Assembly (NCBI RefSeq): GCF_001484685.1
Contig: NZ_CP012200.1
Location: forward strand, 1,172,321-1,236,320
DNA: 64,000 nt
Direction: 5' to 3'
Origin: Thermococcus sp. 2319x1
Lineage (GTDB): Archaea > Methanobacteriota_B > Thermococci > Thermococcales > Thermococcaceae
Made by a program: the position numbers and the translations under genes. Of the stretch, positions 28,684 through 38,929 are shown piece after piece; position 1 is the first letter of the stretch, and each line of letters begins with the position of its first letter. The notes under the pieces were generated by a model, which had not been told where the DNA came from, searched no databases, and saw only the letters and a list, made by a program, of their open reading frames with translations.

Positions 28684-29661
28684 ATGTTGATCAAATTTTT
28701 TAAGAGGGGGAAAGTGCGGGAAGAGATTGTTGTCGATAGCTACCTTGAAAAAGTCGTGAGCTCACTTGAGAAAAAGTCCCCAAAGGAGGTTCTAAGCTAC
28801 GCTATTTTTAATGAGGAGGAAGAGGCTAAATACTATGCCGAACTTTCCAAGAAAGCCAGGAGAGAGAGTATTAAACTTCTTTTTATACAAATGAGCGAGG
28901 AGAGCGTGGCACATAAGGAAAAGCTCTACAGGCTTTTTAAAAGGCTCTATCCGGAGGAGGAACCGGTTAAAGTAGAGGCTCCTCCAGTTGAAGTCCTTCC
29001 GTTCTATCCGAAGTTTGAAACTGTAGATGATTACCTGAAAGCTCTCAACTACTGCATGGAAAGCGAGCTCTTCGCAAAGAAGGCTTACGAACTGCTTGCT
29101 CAAAAAGCGGAAAATGAAGATGTCAAAGTCTTAGCCCTACAGCTGGCCCTTTTTGAAGAAGACCATTATGAAAGGATTAAAAAGGCCTACGAACTCTTTA
29201 CAGCCGTTAAACAGGGGAGTATTGACTTAACAAGTTTTTCTCCCATGGGTTATCTTTTTAGTGATAAGATAAAAGCTCGATATTTATTTCTGGAAATCTT
29301 GGGAGATCGTAAGGGTGTTGTATTCTCGAGGGATTCTCCAGAGGAAATCAAAAAGTGGATGAAGAAAGAGATAATCTCTTTTTGGATAACCTCCAAAACG
29401 TGCCAGCGGTGCATAACGCCCAGAAAACTGCTGGAGTCTCTAAAAGACATCCCCGAGGAGGAAAATCTCGTGATCTTGATAGAGAATATAGAGACGCTTA
29501 GAATAGCAGCAGATAGCTTTGAAGAGTTCTACACGAGCATATCAAGGCTTAAGGACGAGGCGACGGCAAAGAAGTGCCACGTTATTTTACATGGAAGTAG
29601 GAAAGCCTTTGAAGATAAAGAATGGGCGATACTGGAATCGGAGTTCAAGTATGTCTCATAG
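28684..29661 (+). CDS. Ferritin-like double domain fused to DUF835
   Basis: A 325-residue protein. Two rubrerythrin-like helical segments are visible: [20 protein letters not shown] with [11 protein letters not shown], then [20 protein letters not shown] with [15 protein letters not shown], giving carboxylate/His residues for a diiron site. The last 120 residues match DUF835: [57 protein letters not shown] box ends three bases before ATG 28684, so transcription may begin inside this frame; GTG 28714 after GAGGGGG is a good alternative start. It may sense or handle peroxide or iron. Confidence 0.78.
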   Translation: MLIKFFKRGKVREEIVVDSYLEKVVSSLEKKSPKEVLSYAIFNEEEEAKYYAELSKKARRESIKLLFIQMSEESVAHKEKLYRLFKRLYPEEEPVKVEAPPVEVLPFYPKFETVDDYLKALNYCMESELFAKKAYELLAQKAENEDVKVLALQLALFEEDHYERIKKAYELFTAVKQGSIDLTSFSPMGYLFSDKIKARYLFLEILGDRKGVVFSRDSPEEIKKWMKKEIISFWITSKTCQRCITPRKLLESLKDIPEEENLVILIENIETLRIAADSFEEFYTSISRLKDEATAKKCHVILHGSRKAFEDKEWAILESEFKYVS

Positions 29662-30720
29662 CCTCTCAAGTATTTCTGGAATCTCTTGAGGCTCTAAGGC
29701 TGTCTCGACAATGTAGCCCTTTTCCATTAAGATTCTGTTGAAAAGTCCTTCTCTCTTCCAGCCATCTAAAGTAAAATCCCCATAAAACATGACCTCTGGG
29801 AGGAGAATTACTCCCAAATCCACCTCTGGCAGTTTTTCAACTTCTCTAAGGACGTCATGAGCCGTTAGTAATCCGGCAGTGCCTATGTTTCCTCCAAAGA
29901 ATTCATTCTTGACCATGACAACGTTTATTTTTGGGAAGAGACGCTTGATTTCTGGATAAGCGAGCTCCCCGGTGAAGATGTAGGTTGGTAGAGGGGGCTC
30001 AATGTCAAAGGGCTCCAGGGGAACTTTGAACTCACCAAGAAGAGCCTCAAAAATTGGTGGTATGACTATCTTTAGGCTCAGCTCTTTCTCCTTCTCAAGG
30101 GCGACGTTTTTAACAAAAAGAAGCTCCTCCCTTGTTAAAGCTCTAGTCCTTGAGTACCTTGTGACTCCAATCGGAAATAGCCTGACTTCATGAACGCCAA
30201 AGTTATCTAAATCATCCAAAACCTCACCTATATCGGAGACGTTGTAGCCGGGAGTTAAGATTATGTCCGCTATAACCCTAAAGTTCTCCACGACCTTTGG
30301 TAAAAGGTCAATGACTTTTCCGGCGTTTCTGTTCTTCATAAGCTTAATCCTAACGTCTTTCTTTGTTGTGTGGAGGGATATTTGGATTTCATCCAGCCCA
30401 GCTGAGTAAAGGCTTTCGATCCTCTTTTCGTCAAAGCGGACGTTTGCACTTGTATCGGTAACCCTTATCCACAGATCGTAGTGCTTCCTTGCGTAGGCTA
30501 TTCTGTCCTCAAGCTCCGGATCGTTGAGGGTGTCATGTTTGGAAACCCTGTACACCATCTGGGGGGGATTTTGCATAAGGTAACAAAAAATGCAATCGTT
30601 ACCACACGAGCCCGCCTTAGAGGATGGGGGAATTATCAATAGGTCTTCCCTCTCGCCTACCATGTCAAGCTCATATTTGGTAATCTTCCTGAGCTTGTAA
30701 TCCTCTGTTAGCTCATACAT
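29656..30720 (-). CDS. Radical SAM protein with DUF512 domain
   Basis: A 354-residue radical SAM enzyme. The cluster motif is [10 protein letters not shown], a CxxxCxxC. SAM-binding elements follow ([40 protein letters not shown]). The C-terminal part with [19 protein letters not shown] resembles DUF512 of related oxidoreductase-like radical SAM proteins. Reaction unknown. It overlaps the convergent DUF835 gene by six bases. Confidence 0.82.
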   Translation of the reverse strand: MYELTEDYKLRKITKYELDMVGEREDLLIIPPSSKAGSCGNDCIFCYLMQNPPQMVYRVSKHDTLNDPELEDRIAYARKHYDLWIRVTDTSANVRFDEKRIESLYSAGLDEIQISLHTTKKDVRIKLMKNRNAGKVIDLLPKVVENFRVIADIILTPGYNVSDIGEVLDDLDNFGVHEVRLFPIGVTRYSRTRALTREELLFVKNVALEKEKELSLKIVIPPIFEALLGEFKVPLEPFDIEPPLPTYIFTGELAYPEIKRLFPKINVVMVKNEFFGGNIGTAGLLTAHDVLREVEKLPEVDLGVILLPEVMFYGDFTLDGWKREGLFNRILMEKGYIVETALEPQEIPEILERL

Positions 30721-30771
30721 GTGGGAAAAATTAAAGCGAGGGTTTAAAAAGGATTAGATGGATAAATTATC

Positions 30772-32091
30772 CTACTTTCCCGCTATTCTAACGTTCTCGA
30801 AGGCCATTGAAGGCACAACCATGCTTCCTCCGAAGGGCAATACCTTTTGCTCTTTGCTTACTGCGTAGAGGTTTGGTAGCAGTTCGTAAACGTTGCCGCT
30901 CATCATGAACACTGTGGAGCCTTTTATCTCTCCATCCTCTATAAGAAAAGCCGGATTTGCCACCACGGCAAAGTTCCCGTTGTCTGGATTGCTTGAATGG
31001 GCCCCTTGGAAGCCGTCCACCAGATAGCCGTGCTCTATCTCCCCTATAATCTCTTCGAGGCTTTTATTACCCTTCTCAATCACGACGTTGTGAAACCCTA
31101 TGCTTATTCCTCCGGTAGACAGGTTTCTCTTTCCGTTTCCGGTGCTCTCAGTTCCGTGAACCTTTGCCCAGTAGTTGTCCCATATAAAGCCTTTGAAAAC
31201 TCCTTTTTCGATTATCGTGTTTCTTCTGGTTGGGACTCCCTCGTCATCTGCTATAATTGGGTTTATGCTGAGCTCGTGAAGCGGGTCGTCGTAGATTGTG
31301 AGGAGCTCGTTTGAAACCTTCTCGCCCACTTTGCCAGCTAATGGAGTAGTTCCCTTGACGAGTCTTTCACCGCTGAATGCCGGGAATAGTGCATAGGATA
31401 AAAGTCCCGAAACTGCCCATGGCCCAACTACCACTTTTGCTTCCTCTGTCCTGCTTTTTTCGGTTTTAAGTGCCCATTTGACTTTTTGAAGGGCGTTTTT
31501 AACGACGCTTTCTACATCAAGCTTGAGGGAAAGCTTAGCATCGAAGTCAAAAATGCCCGGGGTTACCTTGCCTTCCTTCATCCCAACGAGTTCAATGTAA
31601 AAGAAAGCCCCTCCGCCTTCTTGAGATACGTTAACGCCGTGGGAATTAACTATTAGGCTTTCTCCCCATTCCGCTCCTCCTCCACCGCCTGCGACGACTA
31701 TTCCCTCCTCAGATGCCAGCTCTATGCCCCTTTTTGCAAGCTCCACAAAGTAGTCCGGTGAGACTTCTTTGAGTTCCCTATCTACTTTTCGTGGCTCCTT
31801 GTATCTTCCGGGTTCTGGGAATGAAACCCACCTTTCATCGGGCTTGTTGAGCTTTGCAAGTTTGTATGCCCTCTCTATGGCCTCCTTGATTTTCTCTTTA
31901 TCTCCGGTATCAACTATGGCCACTCCAAGCCTTTTGTCTTTAATACCCCTGACAACCGTAACAACCCTCTCCCTCAAGGCTGAAGTGGAAACCTCGTTGA
32001 GCTCAATGTTAACGCTGGCATCCCTGTTTCTGTAAAAGGCAATCTCAATCTCATCAAAGAATTTTTCTCCGAAACGAATTAGCTCCTCCAT
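30772..32091 (-). CDS. tldE: TldE/PmbA family metalloprotease subunit
   Basis: A 439-residue protein of the TldD/PmbA family without the HExxxH motif, hence the TldE-like partner. Features include FYRNRDASVNIELNEVSTS, GGGGAEWGESLIVNSHGV, and FQGAHSSNPDNGNFAVVANP. In E. coli, TldD and TldE form a heterodimeric Zn protease that trims unfolded peptides. The ATG at 32091 follows GGTGATAGGG. It overlaps the tail of tldD, so the two are co-translated. Confidence 0.9.
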   Translation of the reverse strand: MEELIRFGEKFFDEIEIAFYRNRDASVNIELNEVSTSALRERVVTVVRGIKDKRLGVAIVDTGDKEKIKEAIERAYKLAKLNKPDERWVSFPEPGRYKEPRKVDRELKEVSPDYFVELAKRGIELASEEGIVVAGGGGGAEWGESLIVNSHGVNVSQEGGGAFFYIELVGMKEGKVTPGIFDFDAKLSLKLDVESVVKNALQKVKWALKTEKSRTEEAKVVVGPWAVSGLLSYALFPAFSGERLVKGTTPLAGKVGEKVSNELLTIYDDPLHELSINPIIADDEGVPTRRNTIIEKGVFKGFIWDNYWAKVHGTESTGNGKRNLSTGGISIGFHNVVIEKGNKSLEEIIGEIEHGYLVDGFQGAHSSNPDNGNFAVVANPAFLIEDGEIKGSTVFMMSGNVYELLPNLYAVSKEQKVLPFGGSMVVPSMAFENVRIAGK

Positions 32092-32096
32092 CCCTA

Positions 32097-33467
32097 TCAC
32101 CCTATTATTATTCCTCCATCAAAGCGCATGTGGGGACCGCCAGAGCTGACAAAAGCCGTCTGTCCTTTTCCGCATCTCCCCATCTCGAGACCAAAGTCAT
32201 TTCCTACGGCACTTATCTTCTTCAACGCCTCGATGGCAATTCCGCTTATTGAAGTATCCCTTATGGGCTTCGTTATTTCGCCATTCTCAATCATATACCC
32301 CTCCTGAACCCCCACCTGGAAGGCAGAGTTGAGCTGTGCCTGACCTCCTCTAAAGTCAACAACGTAGTAACCGAACTTGATGTCCTCTATCATCTCCTCA
32401 AACTTCCAGTCTCCCGGCTCAAAGATTGTGTTGCGCATTCTTATTATCGGGGGATAGGTGTAGTTTTCTGCCCTCGCATGACCGTTTGGCTCCATATTCC
32501 ACTTGTGGGCATATTCCCTGTTGAGCATTATCTCCTTCAAAATTCCGTTTTCAATTATGTGAATGTCTTTGACCGGAACGCCCTCGTCGTCATAGCGGTC
32601 GTTTCCGAAGCCCCCTTCAACTATGCGTTCGCTCATTGTAACGTATTCCGGAGCAATCTGCTTTCCAATCAAATCTTTAAAGGGAGAGTTTATCGTCAAA
32701 TCCGCCTCTGCGAGGTGTCCAAGGGCTTCGTGAGCTATAATGCCCACCACTATAGGCCCGGCAACTATTGGAAATTCTCCCCTCTTCGGTGCAATGCCCT
32801 CTAACTGTGCATGAACTTTTCTGATGACCCTCTTAGCGACTTCTTCATTTGGCTCTTTTTCTTTGAAAAGCTCCCAGCCGTAATCAACTGCACCAACTTC
32901 ATCTCTCGCGGCTGCAAGCCTTTCCCCTTCTTTGCCAGTTGCCCATACATACTGCCATACATAGTTCAAATCCCACTTTATCTTTGTACCCTCGTTTGTT
33001 ATGAGGATCTTTTCCCCGCTTGCGTCTTCATAGCGAAGCCACGTTGATTTTATAGCTCCGTCTTCTTTGAGAAGAGCTTCCAGGTCCATTAGCCTCTCAA
33101 CTTTTTCCTCTATTGGGACTTCTCTGGGCCTTATTTTCACCTTGCTCTTCACCACATCCTCGTGAGTCTTTATCTCCGCGAGCTGGATTTTTTCCTTCTT
33201 GGCTTTTGCCGTTGCTTTCGCAAGCTTGTATGCATTTTCTATGGCCTGCTCAAGGTTTTCAAGTCTGTTTGTTGAGGAAAACCCCCATGCCCCGTCTGCT
33301 AAAACTCTAATGGCAACGCCCATCTGCCCTTTGCCGGCAAAGGTTGTAAAAGTTCCATCTTTGAGTTCCAGAGTGTTTTTGCTGATGTTCTCATAGCGGA
33401 TTTCTATGTAGTCCGCTTTGAAGTTTTCAAGGGCCCAGTTAAGGGCTTTTTCTAATCTATCTTCCAT
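32097..33467 (-). CDS. tldD: TldD-type zinc metalloprotease subunit
   Basis: A 456-residue TldD protein with the active-site motif IIAHEALGHLAEADL, an HExxxH zinc site, and the C-terminal MGRCGKGQTAFVSSGGPHMR. The N-terminus (MEDRLEKALNWALENFKADY) is typical. It is the catalytic half of the TldD/TldE protease. The start at 33467 is taken because GGTGATATGC lies just upstream; another Met codon is found five codons earlier. Confidence 0.92.
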   Translation of the reverse strand: MEDRLEKALNWALENFKADYIEIRYENISKNTLELKDGTFTTFAGKGQMGVAIRVLADGAWGFSSTNRLENLEQAIENAYKLAKATAKAKKEKIQLAEIKTHEDVVKSKVKIRPREVPIEEKVERLMDLEALLKEDGAIKSTWLRYEDASGEKILITNEGTKIKWDLNYVWQYVWATGKEGERLAAARDEVGAVDYGWELFKEKEPNEEVAKRVIRKVHAQLEGIAPKRGEFPIVAGPIVVGIIAHEALGHLAEADLTINSPFKDLIGKQIAPEYVTMSERIVEGGFGNDRYDDEGVPVKDIHIIENGILKEIMLNREYAHKWNMEPNGHARAENYTYPPIIRMRNTIFEPGDWKFEEMIEDIKFGYYVVDFRGGQAQLNSAFQVGVQEGYMIENGEITKPIRDTSISGIAIEALKKISAVGNDFGLEMGRCGKGQTAFVSSGGPHMRFDGGIIIG

Positions 33468-33619
33468 GCATATCACCCGCAATCTAAGGGTTTAGACAAT
33501 CATTTAAATTAAAGTTTAAGACTATAAAAGCGTTGTCTCGAGGAGAGATGTATACAAAAGGACGTTTAGAGGAGAAAAATATAAATCGGTCAAGCGGGGA
33601 AGATTTTAGGGGTGAGAGA

Positions 33620-34498
33620 GTGTTTGAGGTAATTGCAATAGGAAACCTCAACTACGATATAATCCTACTTGTGGAGAGATTTCCCGAGTTTCATGAGAAG
33701 GTAATCGCCAAGAGAGCCCACTTCGGATTGGGAGGTGCTGCAGGCAATACCGCTTCTTGGCTGGCCCACATGGGAGTTAAGGTTGGGTTTATTGGAGCAG
33801 TCGGTAACGATGAGATTGGCGAGGCCCACATAAGCTATTTTAAGAAAATTGGCGTTGATGTGGGGGGGATTAAAGTCGTTAACGAGCACTCGGGAATAGC
33901 TATTTCCCTGATAAAAGGAGAGGACAAGAGGATAGTAAAGCATCTCGGTGCTAACGCATACAGAGACGTTGATTTTGAGTACCTTTCCAAAGCTAGGCAC
34001 ATCCACATGTCATCAAACCCAAAAGAGCTCATTGAAAAGACTGTTAACTTTGCCTTCGAGAATGGAATTTCCATTTCACTGGACATAGGCGAAGCAGAGG
34101 TGCCAGAATCCGTTGAGGACAAGATAACCTATCTCCTCATGAACGAAGATGAGTTCAAGCGAAAGTATGGAAGCCTGGTGAAGATCCACGACGTTAGAGC
34201 TAAAAACGTCATCATAACATTAAACGGCGGTGGGGCGATGATTAGAGATGATAAAGGGAAAGTTTTTGAGATTAGGGGGCTGAGTGCTAAAGTAGTAGAT
34301 TCCACCGGGGCTGGAGATGCCTTTGATGCCGGATTTATCTATGGGGTTCTTAAAGGATGGGAGCTGAGGGATGCGGCAAAACTTGGAACTCTTCTGGCAT
34401 ATCTAACGGTGCAGAAAGTTGGCGCGAGAAGCGCGATCATACCGTTGGAGGAGATCAAAAAAATAGCAGAAGAGCTGAACTTGGGCCTTCCCTTTTAG
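33620..34498 (+). CDS. PfkB family carbohydrate/nucleoside kinase
   Basis: A 292-residue kinase from GTG 33620, with GGGGTGAGA upstream; the open frame extends to 33533 but without support. Motifs are [38 protein letters not shown] (the Gly-Gly hinge) and [20 protein letters not shown] with the catalytic Asp. Substrate cannot be told; ribokinase-like sugar or nucleoside kinases are candidates. It overlaps the ABC permease gene tail by four bases. Confidence 0.85.
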   Translation: MFEVIAIGNLNYDIILLVERFPEFHEKVIAKRAHFGLGGAAGNTASWLAHMGVKVGFIGAVGNDEIGEAHISYFKKIGVDVGGIKVVNEHSGIAISLIKGEDKRIVKHLGANAYRDVDFEYLSKARHIHMSSNPKELIEKTVNFAFENGISISLDIGEAEVPESVEDKITYLLMNEDEFKRKYGSLVKIHDVRAKNVIITLNGGGAMIRDDKGKVFEIRGLSAKVVDSTGAGDAFDAGFIYGVLKGWELRDAAKLGTLLAYLTVQKVGARSAIIPLEEIKKIAEELNLGLPF

Positions 34499-35316
34499 TA
34501 GCTCTTCAAGCCTACGGTTTTTGCTTGTTTCTCGCTCCATTTGTAGCTTAGGTATCCCAAAAGGGCATAGAGCAGAGAAAGAACTATAAGATAGGAAATC
34601 TCCCCCAAAGCTTTTTCATAGCCGTAGGCAACAACCTTTCTCACGGCCTCACTTGTGGGAGCATAGGGAAGAATTTTCGCCATTATCTGCAACCCCTTAG
34701 GCAAGATTGAGATCGGATACATCGCACCGCTTAAAGCAAAGACCAGCATTTCAAGAATAGTTATAAACGGACCCGGGTCTTTTAAATAAAGAACGATACC
34801 AGCGGCAGCCATTCCCATCCCTATCATTCCCACTGTACCCACAAGCAACACTGGAAGGGCTTTGAGAAAATTGAAGAAGTCAAAGCTAATGTCAAATATC
34901 ACGACAAAAAGTGGAATGTAGATTGCCATATAGATCAGTGACAGGAAAATTCTGGTAAGAACGTTGCCTATAAAGAAGGTCAGCCTCCTTATGGGGGCTG
35001 CAAAGGAGTACTCAAGGGTTCCAGCATAGAGTTCATCAACAACGCTCCACACAAAGCCGCTGAGAAAAGTCAAACCAAAGCCCAATACCATAAATCCCAA
35101 GACTGCAAAAGTTACGTAGTCTGAATATCCCGTGAGTTTTTGAAGTGCGGGGGAATTTCTCTCTCCGGTGAGACCTATTCCTATCAGCAGAGCCTGACCC
35201 ACGAAGAAAAACCCCAACATAACATCGCTAATAAACCACACCCTGTAACTCAAGAAGATTCTCCAGCTCTTAACTGCAACACCGTAAAGCGCTCTGAGCT
35301 CTTTAGTAACCTCCAT
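34495..35316 (-). CDS. ABC-2 type transporter permease
   Basis: A 273-residue integral membrane protein with six spans and the ABC-2 signature region in the second half ([60 protein letters not shown]). It overlaps the preceding permease tail. Together with the next permease and the ATPase it forms an exporter. The substrate is unknown; drugs, lipids or polysaccharides are exported by relatives. Confidence 0.85.
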   Translation of the reverse strand: MEVTKELRALYGVAVKSWRIFLSYRVWFISDVMLGFFFVGQALLIGIGLTGERNSPALQKLTGYSDYVTFAVLGFMVLGFGLTFLSGFVWSVVDELYAGTLEYSFAAPIRRLTFFIGNVLTRIFLSLIYMAIYIPLFVVIFDISFDFFNFLKALPVLLVGTVGMIGMGMAAAGIVLYLKDPGPFITILEMLVFALSGAMYPISILPKGLQIMAKILPYAPTSEAVRKVVAYGYEKALGEISYLIVLSLLYALLGYLSYKWSEKQAKTVGLKSY

Positions 35317-36106
35317 AACCAACCACCCGGGTTACCTTTTCTGCCCATTTGAAAATTAAGTACCCAACTGCCCAGTAAAGTGGTATTAAAAGAAGAAGCC
35401 ACACTATTTCTCCCCGTATTTCTGCATAGGTTTTTCCAACAAAGATTGCCCTAACAGCGGAGGCAGCATGGGTAAGTGGGAAGGCCTTTGAGAAAGCAAC
35501 CAGCCATTCGGGCATTACAGCAAGGGGGAAGAAGACGCCGGAGAAAAAGAGCATTCCAAACTCAAATATCTGTGCAAAAGGCCCTATGTTCTTTAGGAGC
35601 ATCACAAGCCCAGCAAAGATGAAACCAAACCCCAAAAAAGCCAGTAGTGATGCCAGAATAATTGGAATAGACTTCAGAATTATTGTGAACGTGAGGGGGA
35701 TATCAAATATCAGGGCACCAATTACAAAGACGATTCCCATGAGGGTAGAATCCATTAAAAGCCAGCTAACAGCCAATCCGAAGAGGAGCTCCAAAATTCT
35801 GGTCGGGGAGAGTATGTTCATTTCAAAAGTCCCTCTCTGGAGCTCCCTCCTCACTCCCCAGACGTAAGCTTCCATTGGTGAAACCGAAACCCACCACAAA
35901 ACGTAGCCAATCAAAGCGTACGTTGGATAATCCCCCATGCCCGTAGAGCTCGCCAAAAGCTGTGAGTGTCTCCCTCCAAGGACAGCCTGCCCAAAGAAGA
36001 CAAACTGAAGAAGGAAAACTAAGCCAACAAGAATAGAGCTTATTATCCTCAAGGGATACCTGAAAAACATCCTAAATTCTTTTTCTATCACAGCTGGCAC
36101 TATCAA
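35303..36106 (-). CDS. ABC-2 type transporter permease
   Basis: A 267-residue permease paralogous to its neighbour: FFRYPLRIISSILVGLVFLL, WWVSVSPMEAYVWGVRRELQ, GLVMLLKNIGPFAQIFEFGM and FFSGVFFPLAVMPEWLVAFS. It has about six membrane spans. It overlaps the ATPase gene by four bases and the second permease by 14 bases. The complex probably works as a heterodimeric export channel. Confidence 0.85.
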   Translation of the reverse strand: MIVPAVIEKEFRMFFRYPLRIISSILVGLVFLLQFVFFGQAVLGGRHSQLLASSTGMGDYPTYALIGYVLWWVSVSPMEAYVWGVRRELQRGTFEMNILSPTRILELLFGLAVSWLLMDSTLMGIVFVIGALIFDIPLTFTIILKSIPIILASLLAFLGFGFIFAGLVMLLKNIGPFAQIFEFGMLFFSGVFFPLAVMPEWLVAFSKAFPLTHAASAVRAIFVGKTYAEIRGEIVWLLLLIPLYWAVGYLIFKWAEKVTRVVGYGGY

Positions 36107-37071
36107 TCCCTCAACCCCCTTCCGGTGAGCTTTATAAAAACGTCCTCAAGGGTTGGCTCCTTCTGTTCTACACTTATTATCTTAGCCCCTTTCTTTACAA
36201 GCCACTCGACCAGCTTGGGAAGCTCTTCCTCGTCCACCTGGCCTCTCAGGGTTATGATTCCTCTCTCCGAATCCTCCTCAACGACAGCAATTCCCCAAGG
36301 TAGGCCATCAAAGGTACCCTCCCATTTAAGGCGTATTTCCACGGCATCCTCGTCCTTAACAAGCTTTTTAAGTCCCTCTGGGGTATCAAGGGCTATAATC
36401 TTGCCCTGGTCCATTATGGCTATCCTATCGCAGAGCTGCTCCGCCTCGGCCATGTAGTGGGTAGTTAGGAGGACGGTTTTTCCTTTCTCATCCACAAGCT
36501 TCCTTATAAATTCCCGGACAAATATGGAGCTCTGCACATCCAAGCCTAAGGTGGGTTCATCCAAAAACAAAACATCCGGGTCGTTTATCAAGGCCTTTGC
36601 TATGGCCAGCCTCTGCTTCATTCCCCTCGAATAGTTCATAACGAGGTCATCTTTTCTCTCCCATAGACCAACCAGCCTGAGAAGTTCCTCAATTCTCTCT
36701 TTTTCCTCTCGCTTGGGAACATAATAAATCCTCGCAAAATATTTCAGGTTTTCATACGCACTTAAACGCCAGTAAAGGGTTCTCTCCCCCTCTGCCACGA
36801 GGTTTATTCTCTTTCTAATTTCCCTTGCGTCTTTCCTTATATCATACCCCAAGATTTTCACTTCTCCTTCAGTAGGCTCAAGCAAAGTTGTGAGCATTTT
36901 TATTGTGGTGGTCTTTCCAGCCCCGTTGGGTCCGAGAAGGCCAAAAAGTTCGCCCTTTTTAACCTTAAAGCTGATGCCCTTAACCGCCTCGACCCATTCC
37001 ACCTTTCTTAACGGGAGAGGAATCTTTTTAGGGTACCTCTTCTTCAAATCAAAGACCTCAACTGCATCCAT
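36103..37071 (-). CDS. ABC transporter ATP-binding protein
   Basis: A 322-residue ATPase. Walker A is GLLGPNGAGKTTTIKML, the signature is MNYSRGMKQRLAIAKAL (variant of LSGGQ), Walker B is DVLFLDEPTLGLD, and the switch is LLTTHYMAEAEQL. An 80-residue C-terminal extension (IITLRGQVDEEELPKLVEWL) is typical of DrrA-type exporters. It drives the two ABC-2 permeases in the same operon. Confidence 0.92.
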   Translation of the reverse strand: MDAVEVFDLKKRYPKKIPLPLRKVEWVEAVKGISFKVKKGELFGLLGPNGAGKTTTIKMLTTLLEPTEGEVKILGYDIRKDAREIRKRINLVAEGERTLYWRLSAYENLKYFARIYYVPKREEKERIEELLRLVGLWERKDDLVMNYSRGMKQRLAIAKALINDPDVLFLDEPTLGLDVQSSIFVREFIRKLVDEKGKTVLLTTHYMAEAEQLCDRIAIMDQGKIIALDTPEGLKKLVKDEDAVEIRLKWEGTFDGLPWGIAVVEEDSERGIITLRGQVDEEELPKLVEWLVKKGAKIISVEQKEPTLEDVFIKLTGRGLRD

Positions 37072-37218
37072 ACTTTTCCCCTAAGATACTCATGCTGATC
37101 AGAATACATAAAGATAGTGGTCTTTAACATGCAAAGGCTTAAAAATGGTAACAAAGATAAACTATTAAAAAAGACCACAAAAGGCTTAAAGGGCAACTGT
37201 ATCATGGAGGTGACTTCG

Positions 37219-37500
37219 TTGGAAATAACAATTGAGAAATTCAAGCCAAAAGTTACCCGGCCTTTTAAGAGGAAAAACGAATACTGGGTAAAGCTCATAG
37301 ATGAGAGTGGCGAGTATATAATGAAGTTCAAAACCCCTCTGGAGGCTGAAGATGCAATATACGGGCTTCTTGATCTTCAGGTTTACGGTGGCAAAGTTAA
37401 GCTAAAGCTTAGAGAGGGGAACGTCATAGAAGATATTCAAATTCTTGAACTCTATAAGCCCTCTGCAAAGGAGCTTGTTGACGAGTATTTTAGCGAATAG
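37219..37500 (+). CDS. Small conserved-looking protein, unknown
   Basis: A 93-residue protein, MEITIEKFKPKVTRPFKRKN with a strand-rich middle (EYWVKLIDESGEYIMKFKTP) and the C-terminus KPSAKELVDEYFSE. A TTG start at 37219 is preferred because GGAGGTGA lies five bases before it; ATG 37204 is in frame but carries that site inside the gene. No family is recognised. It lies upstream of tfe on the same strand, with its own gap. Confidence 0.6.
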   Translation: MEITIEKFKPKVTRPFKRKNEYWVKLIDESGEYIMKFKTPLEAEDAIYGLLDLQVYGGKVKLKLREGNVIEDIQILELYKPSAKELVDEYFSE

Positions 37501-37542
37501 CTGAAGTCCTTTTTTGTACATTAAGCTTCTTTTTTCGACAAA

Positions 37543-37558
37543 AACCTATATATACTCC
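37543..37558 (+). promoter_or_regulatory. Promoter of tfe
   Basis: AACCTATATATACTCC is a strong TATA region about 90 bases before tfe. The leader would be about 70 bases and end with GGAGGTCTTACTT ahead of the ATG. Confidence 0.65.
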
Positions 37559-37645
37559 AGAGCCCAAATGTATTATTAGTGGGTTAATACAGCGTTCACA
37601 AAATCAATTTTTAAGATAAAATCCAAGGACTTGGAGGTCTTACTT

Positions 37646-38170
37646 ATGGCCAGAAGAAAAAACAAAGAACTCTTGAAATTCGCAGAGGAGATAGGCGGAA
37701 AAGAGGCGATTGAGGTAATCAAGGCTCTCGAAAAGAAGAAAGAGGCAACCGATGAAGAGATAGCAGAGATGACCGGAATTAGGGTAAATACCGTCAGAAA
37801 AATACTATACGCCTTCTACGACACTCAGCTTGCAGAATTTAGAAGGGTAAAGGACAAGGATACGGGATGGTACTACTATTACTGGCGCCTTGAAACAAGA
37901 AGACTGCCGGAGATCATAAGAGCGAGAAAAATGCAGGAGCTCAAAAAATTGAAAGAGATGCTCGAGGAGGAAACTAAAGAAGTCTACTACCACTGCGGAA
38001 CTCCCGGCCATCCAAGACTGACTTTTGATGAGGCAATGGAGTATGAGTTCAGATGCCCTCTGTGCGGTGAAATGCTCATGCAATACGACAACAGTGAAAT
38101 AGTTAAAGAGCTCCAAGAAAAAATCAAAAGGCTTGAGGAAGAACTGGGAATAAACCATGACCAATCTTGA
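37646..38170 (+). CDS. tfe: Transcription initiation factor E subunit alpha (TFE)
   Basis: A 174-residue factor. The N-terminal winged helix includes [20 protein letters not shown] and [13 protein letters not shown]. The C-terminal ribbon has Cys in YYHCGTPGH and [10 protein letters not shown]; the second Cys of the first knuckle appears replaced by His (GHPRL). A coiled coil closes the protein. TFE helps open promoter DNA with TBP, TFB and RNA polymerase. ATG 37646 follows GGAGGTCTTACTT; the frame extends to 37631. Confidence 0.94.
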   Translation: MARRKNKELLKFAEEIGGKEAIEVIKALEKKKEATDEEIAEMTGIRVNTVRKILYAFYDTQLAEFRRVKDKDTGWYYYYWRLETRRLPEIIRARKMQELKKLKEMLEEETKEVYYHCGTPGHPRLTFDEAMEYEFRCPLCGEMLMQYDNSEIVKELQEKIKRLEEELGINHDQS

Positions 38171-38197
38171 ATTTTAGTGAACTGCGGGGATGATAAG

Positions 38198-38929
38198 ATG
38201 GAGATTATTATTCTTGAGAAGATATACGGGGATAGGAGTGGTTTTGAAAAGCTCAACAAGAAGCTCAAATCCCTTATAGGAGATTTAGAAGTTTCGTGGA
38301 AAATAGGAATTACCCAAAAACAATGGGCCAAAATAAACTTAGAAGGGGAAGATGAGGAAGTTTCTGCAAATCTCATACGGGAGGAGTTTGGAGAGGTTCC
38401 ATACAAGTTAAGCAAGGTAAAGGAAGGGGAAACGTACAGGGGAAGGTTTATTGAGCTCGGAAAAGTAGGTTATGGGGTCTACGTTGACATTGGAGTATTC
38501 TCGCCGACCCCAAAGGATGCTTTGGTTCCCCTTTACTATCTCAAGTCCACATTTGGAGACAAGCCAGCCAGACAGCTCATAAGAGAGTTTGGCTGGATAG
38601 ACCATTTGCCAGTAGAATTAGAAATCACAAAAGTGGAGTTTGGGGCTAGAGAGATGGAAGGAAAATTCAGCGAAAGACAGCTAAAACAAATAGAAAAGTG
38701 GACAACCGATGGATATGACAAGATATTCGTTGCCGGCACAATAAGTGAAAAGGTCGAAGAAGCACTAATAAAAACAGGACATTCAAGGGATGTAAAAAGA
38801 CTCGAAGAGCTTGGACTTATGGAAACTCTTTTAGTTCTTAAAAAGGGCACACAGGCCCCTGGAATTATCAAAGAGATAGGGCCCCATCTAAAAGCCGCGG
38901 TGTTTGGGGCAATTAAGTTTGAGGAGTGA
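38198..38929 (+). CDS. DUF2110 protein
   Basis: A 243-residue protein: MEIIILEKIYGDRSGFEKLN, then ETYRGRFIELGKVGYGVYVD, which looks like an OB/S1-type strand pattern, and KIFVAGTISEKVEEALIKTG. It matches archaeal DUF2110, which is commonly next to tfe as here. The ATG 38198 follows GGGGATGATAAG. It may work in transcription or RNA metabolism; function unknown. It overlaps the convergent membrane gene by 17 bases. Confidence 0.75.
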   Translation: MEIIILEKIYGDRSGFEKLNKKLKSLIGDLEVSWKIGITQKQWAKINLEGEDEEVSANLIREEFGEVPYKLSKVKEGETYRGRFIELGKVGYGVYVDIGVFSPTPKDALVPLYYLKSTFGDKPARQLIREFGWIDHLPVELEITKVEFGAREMEGKFSERQLKQIEKWTTDGYDKIFVAGTISEKVEEALIKTGHSRDVKRLEELGLMETLLVLKKGTQAPGIIKEIGPHLKAAVFGAIKFEE

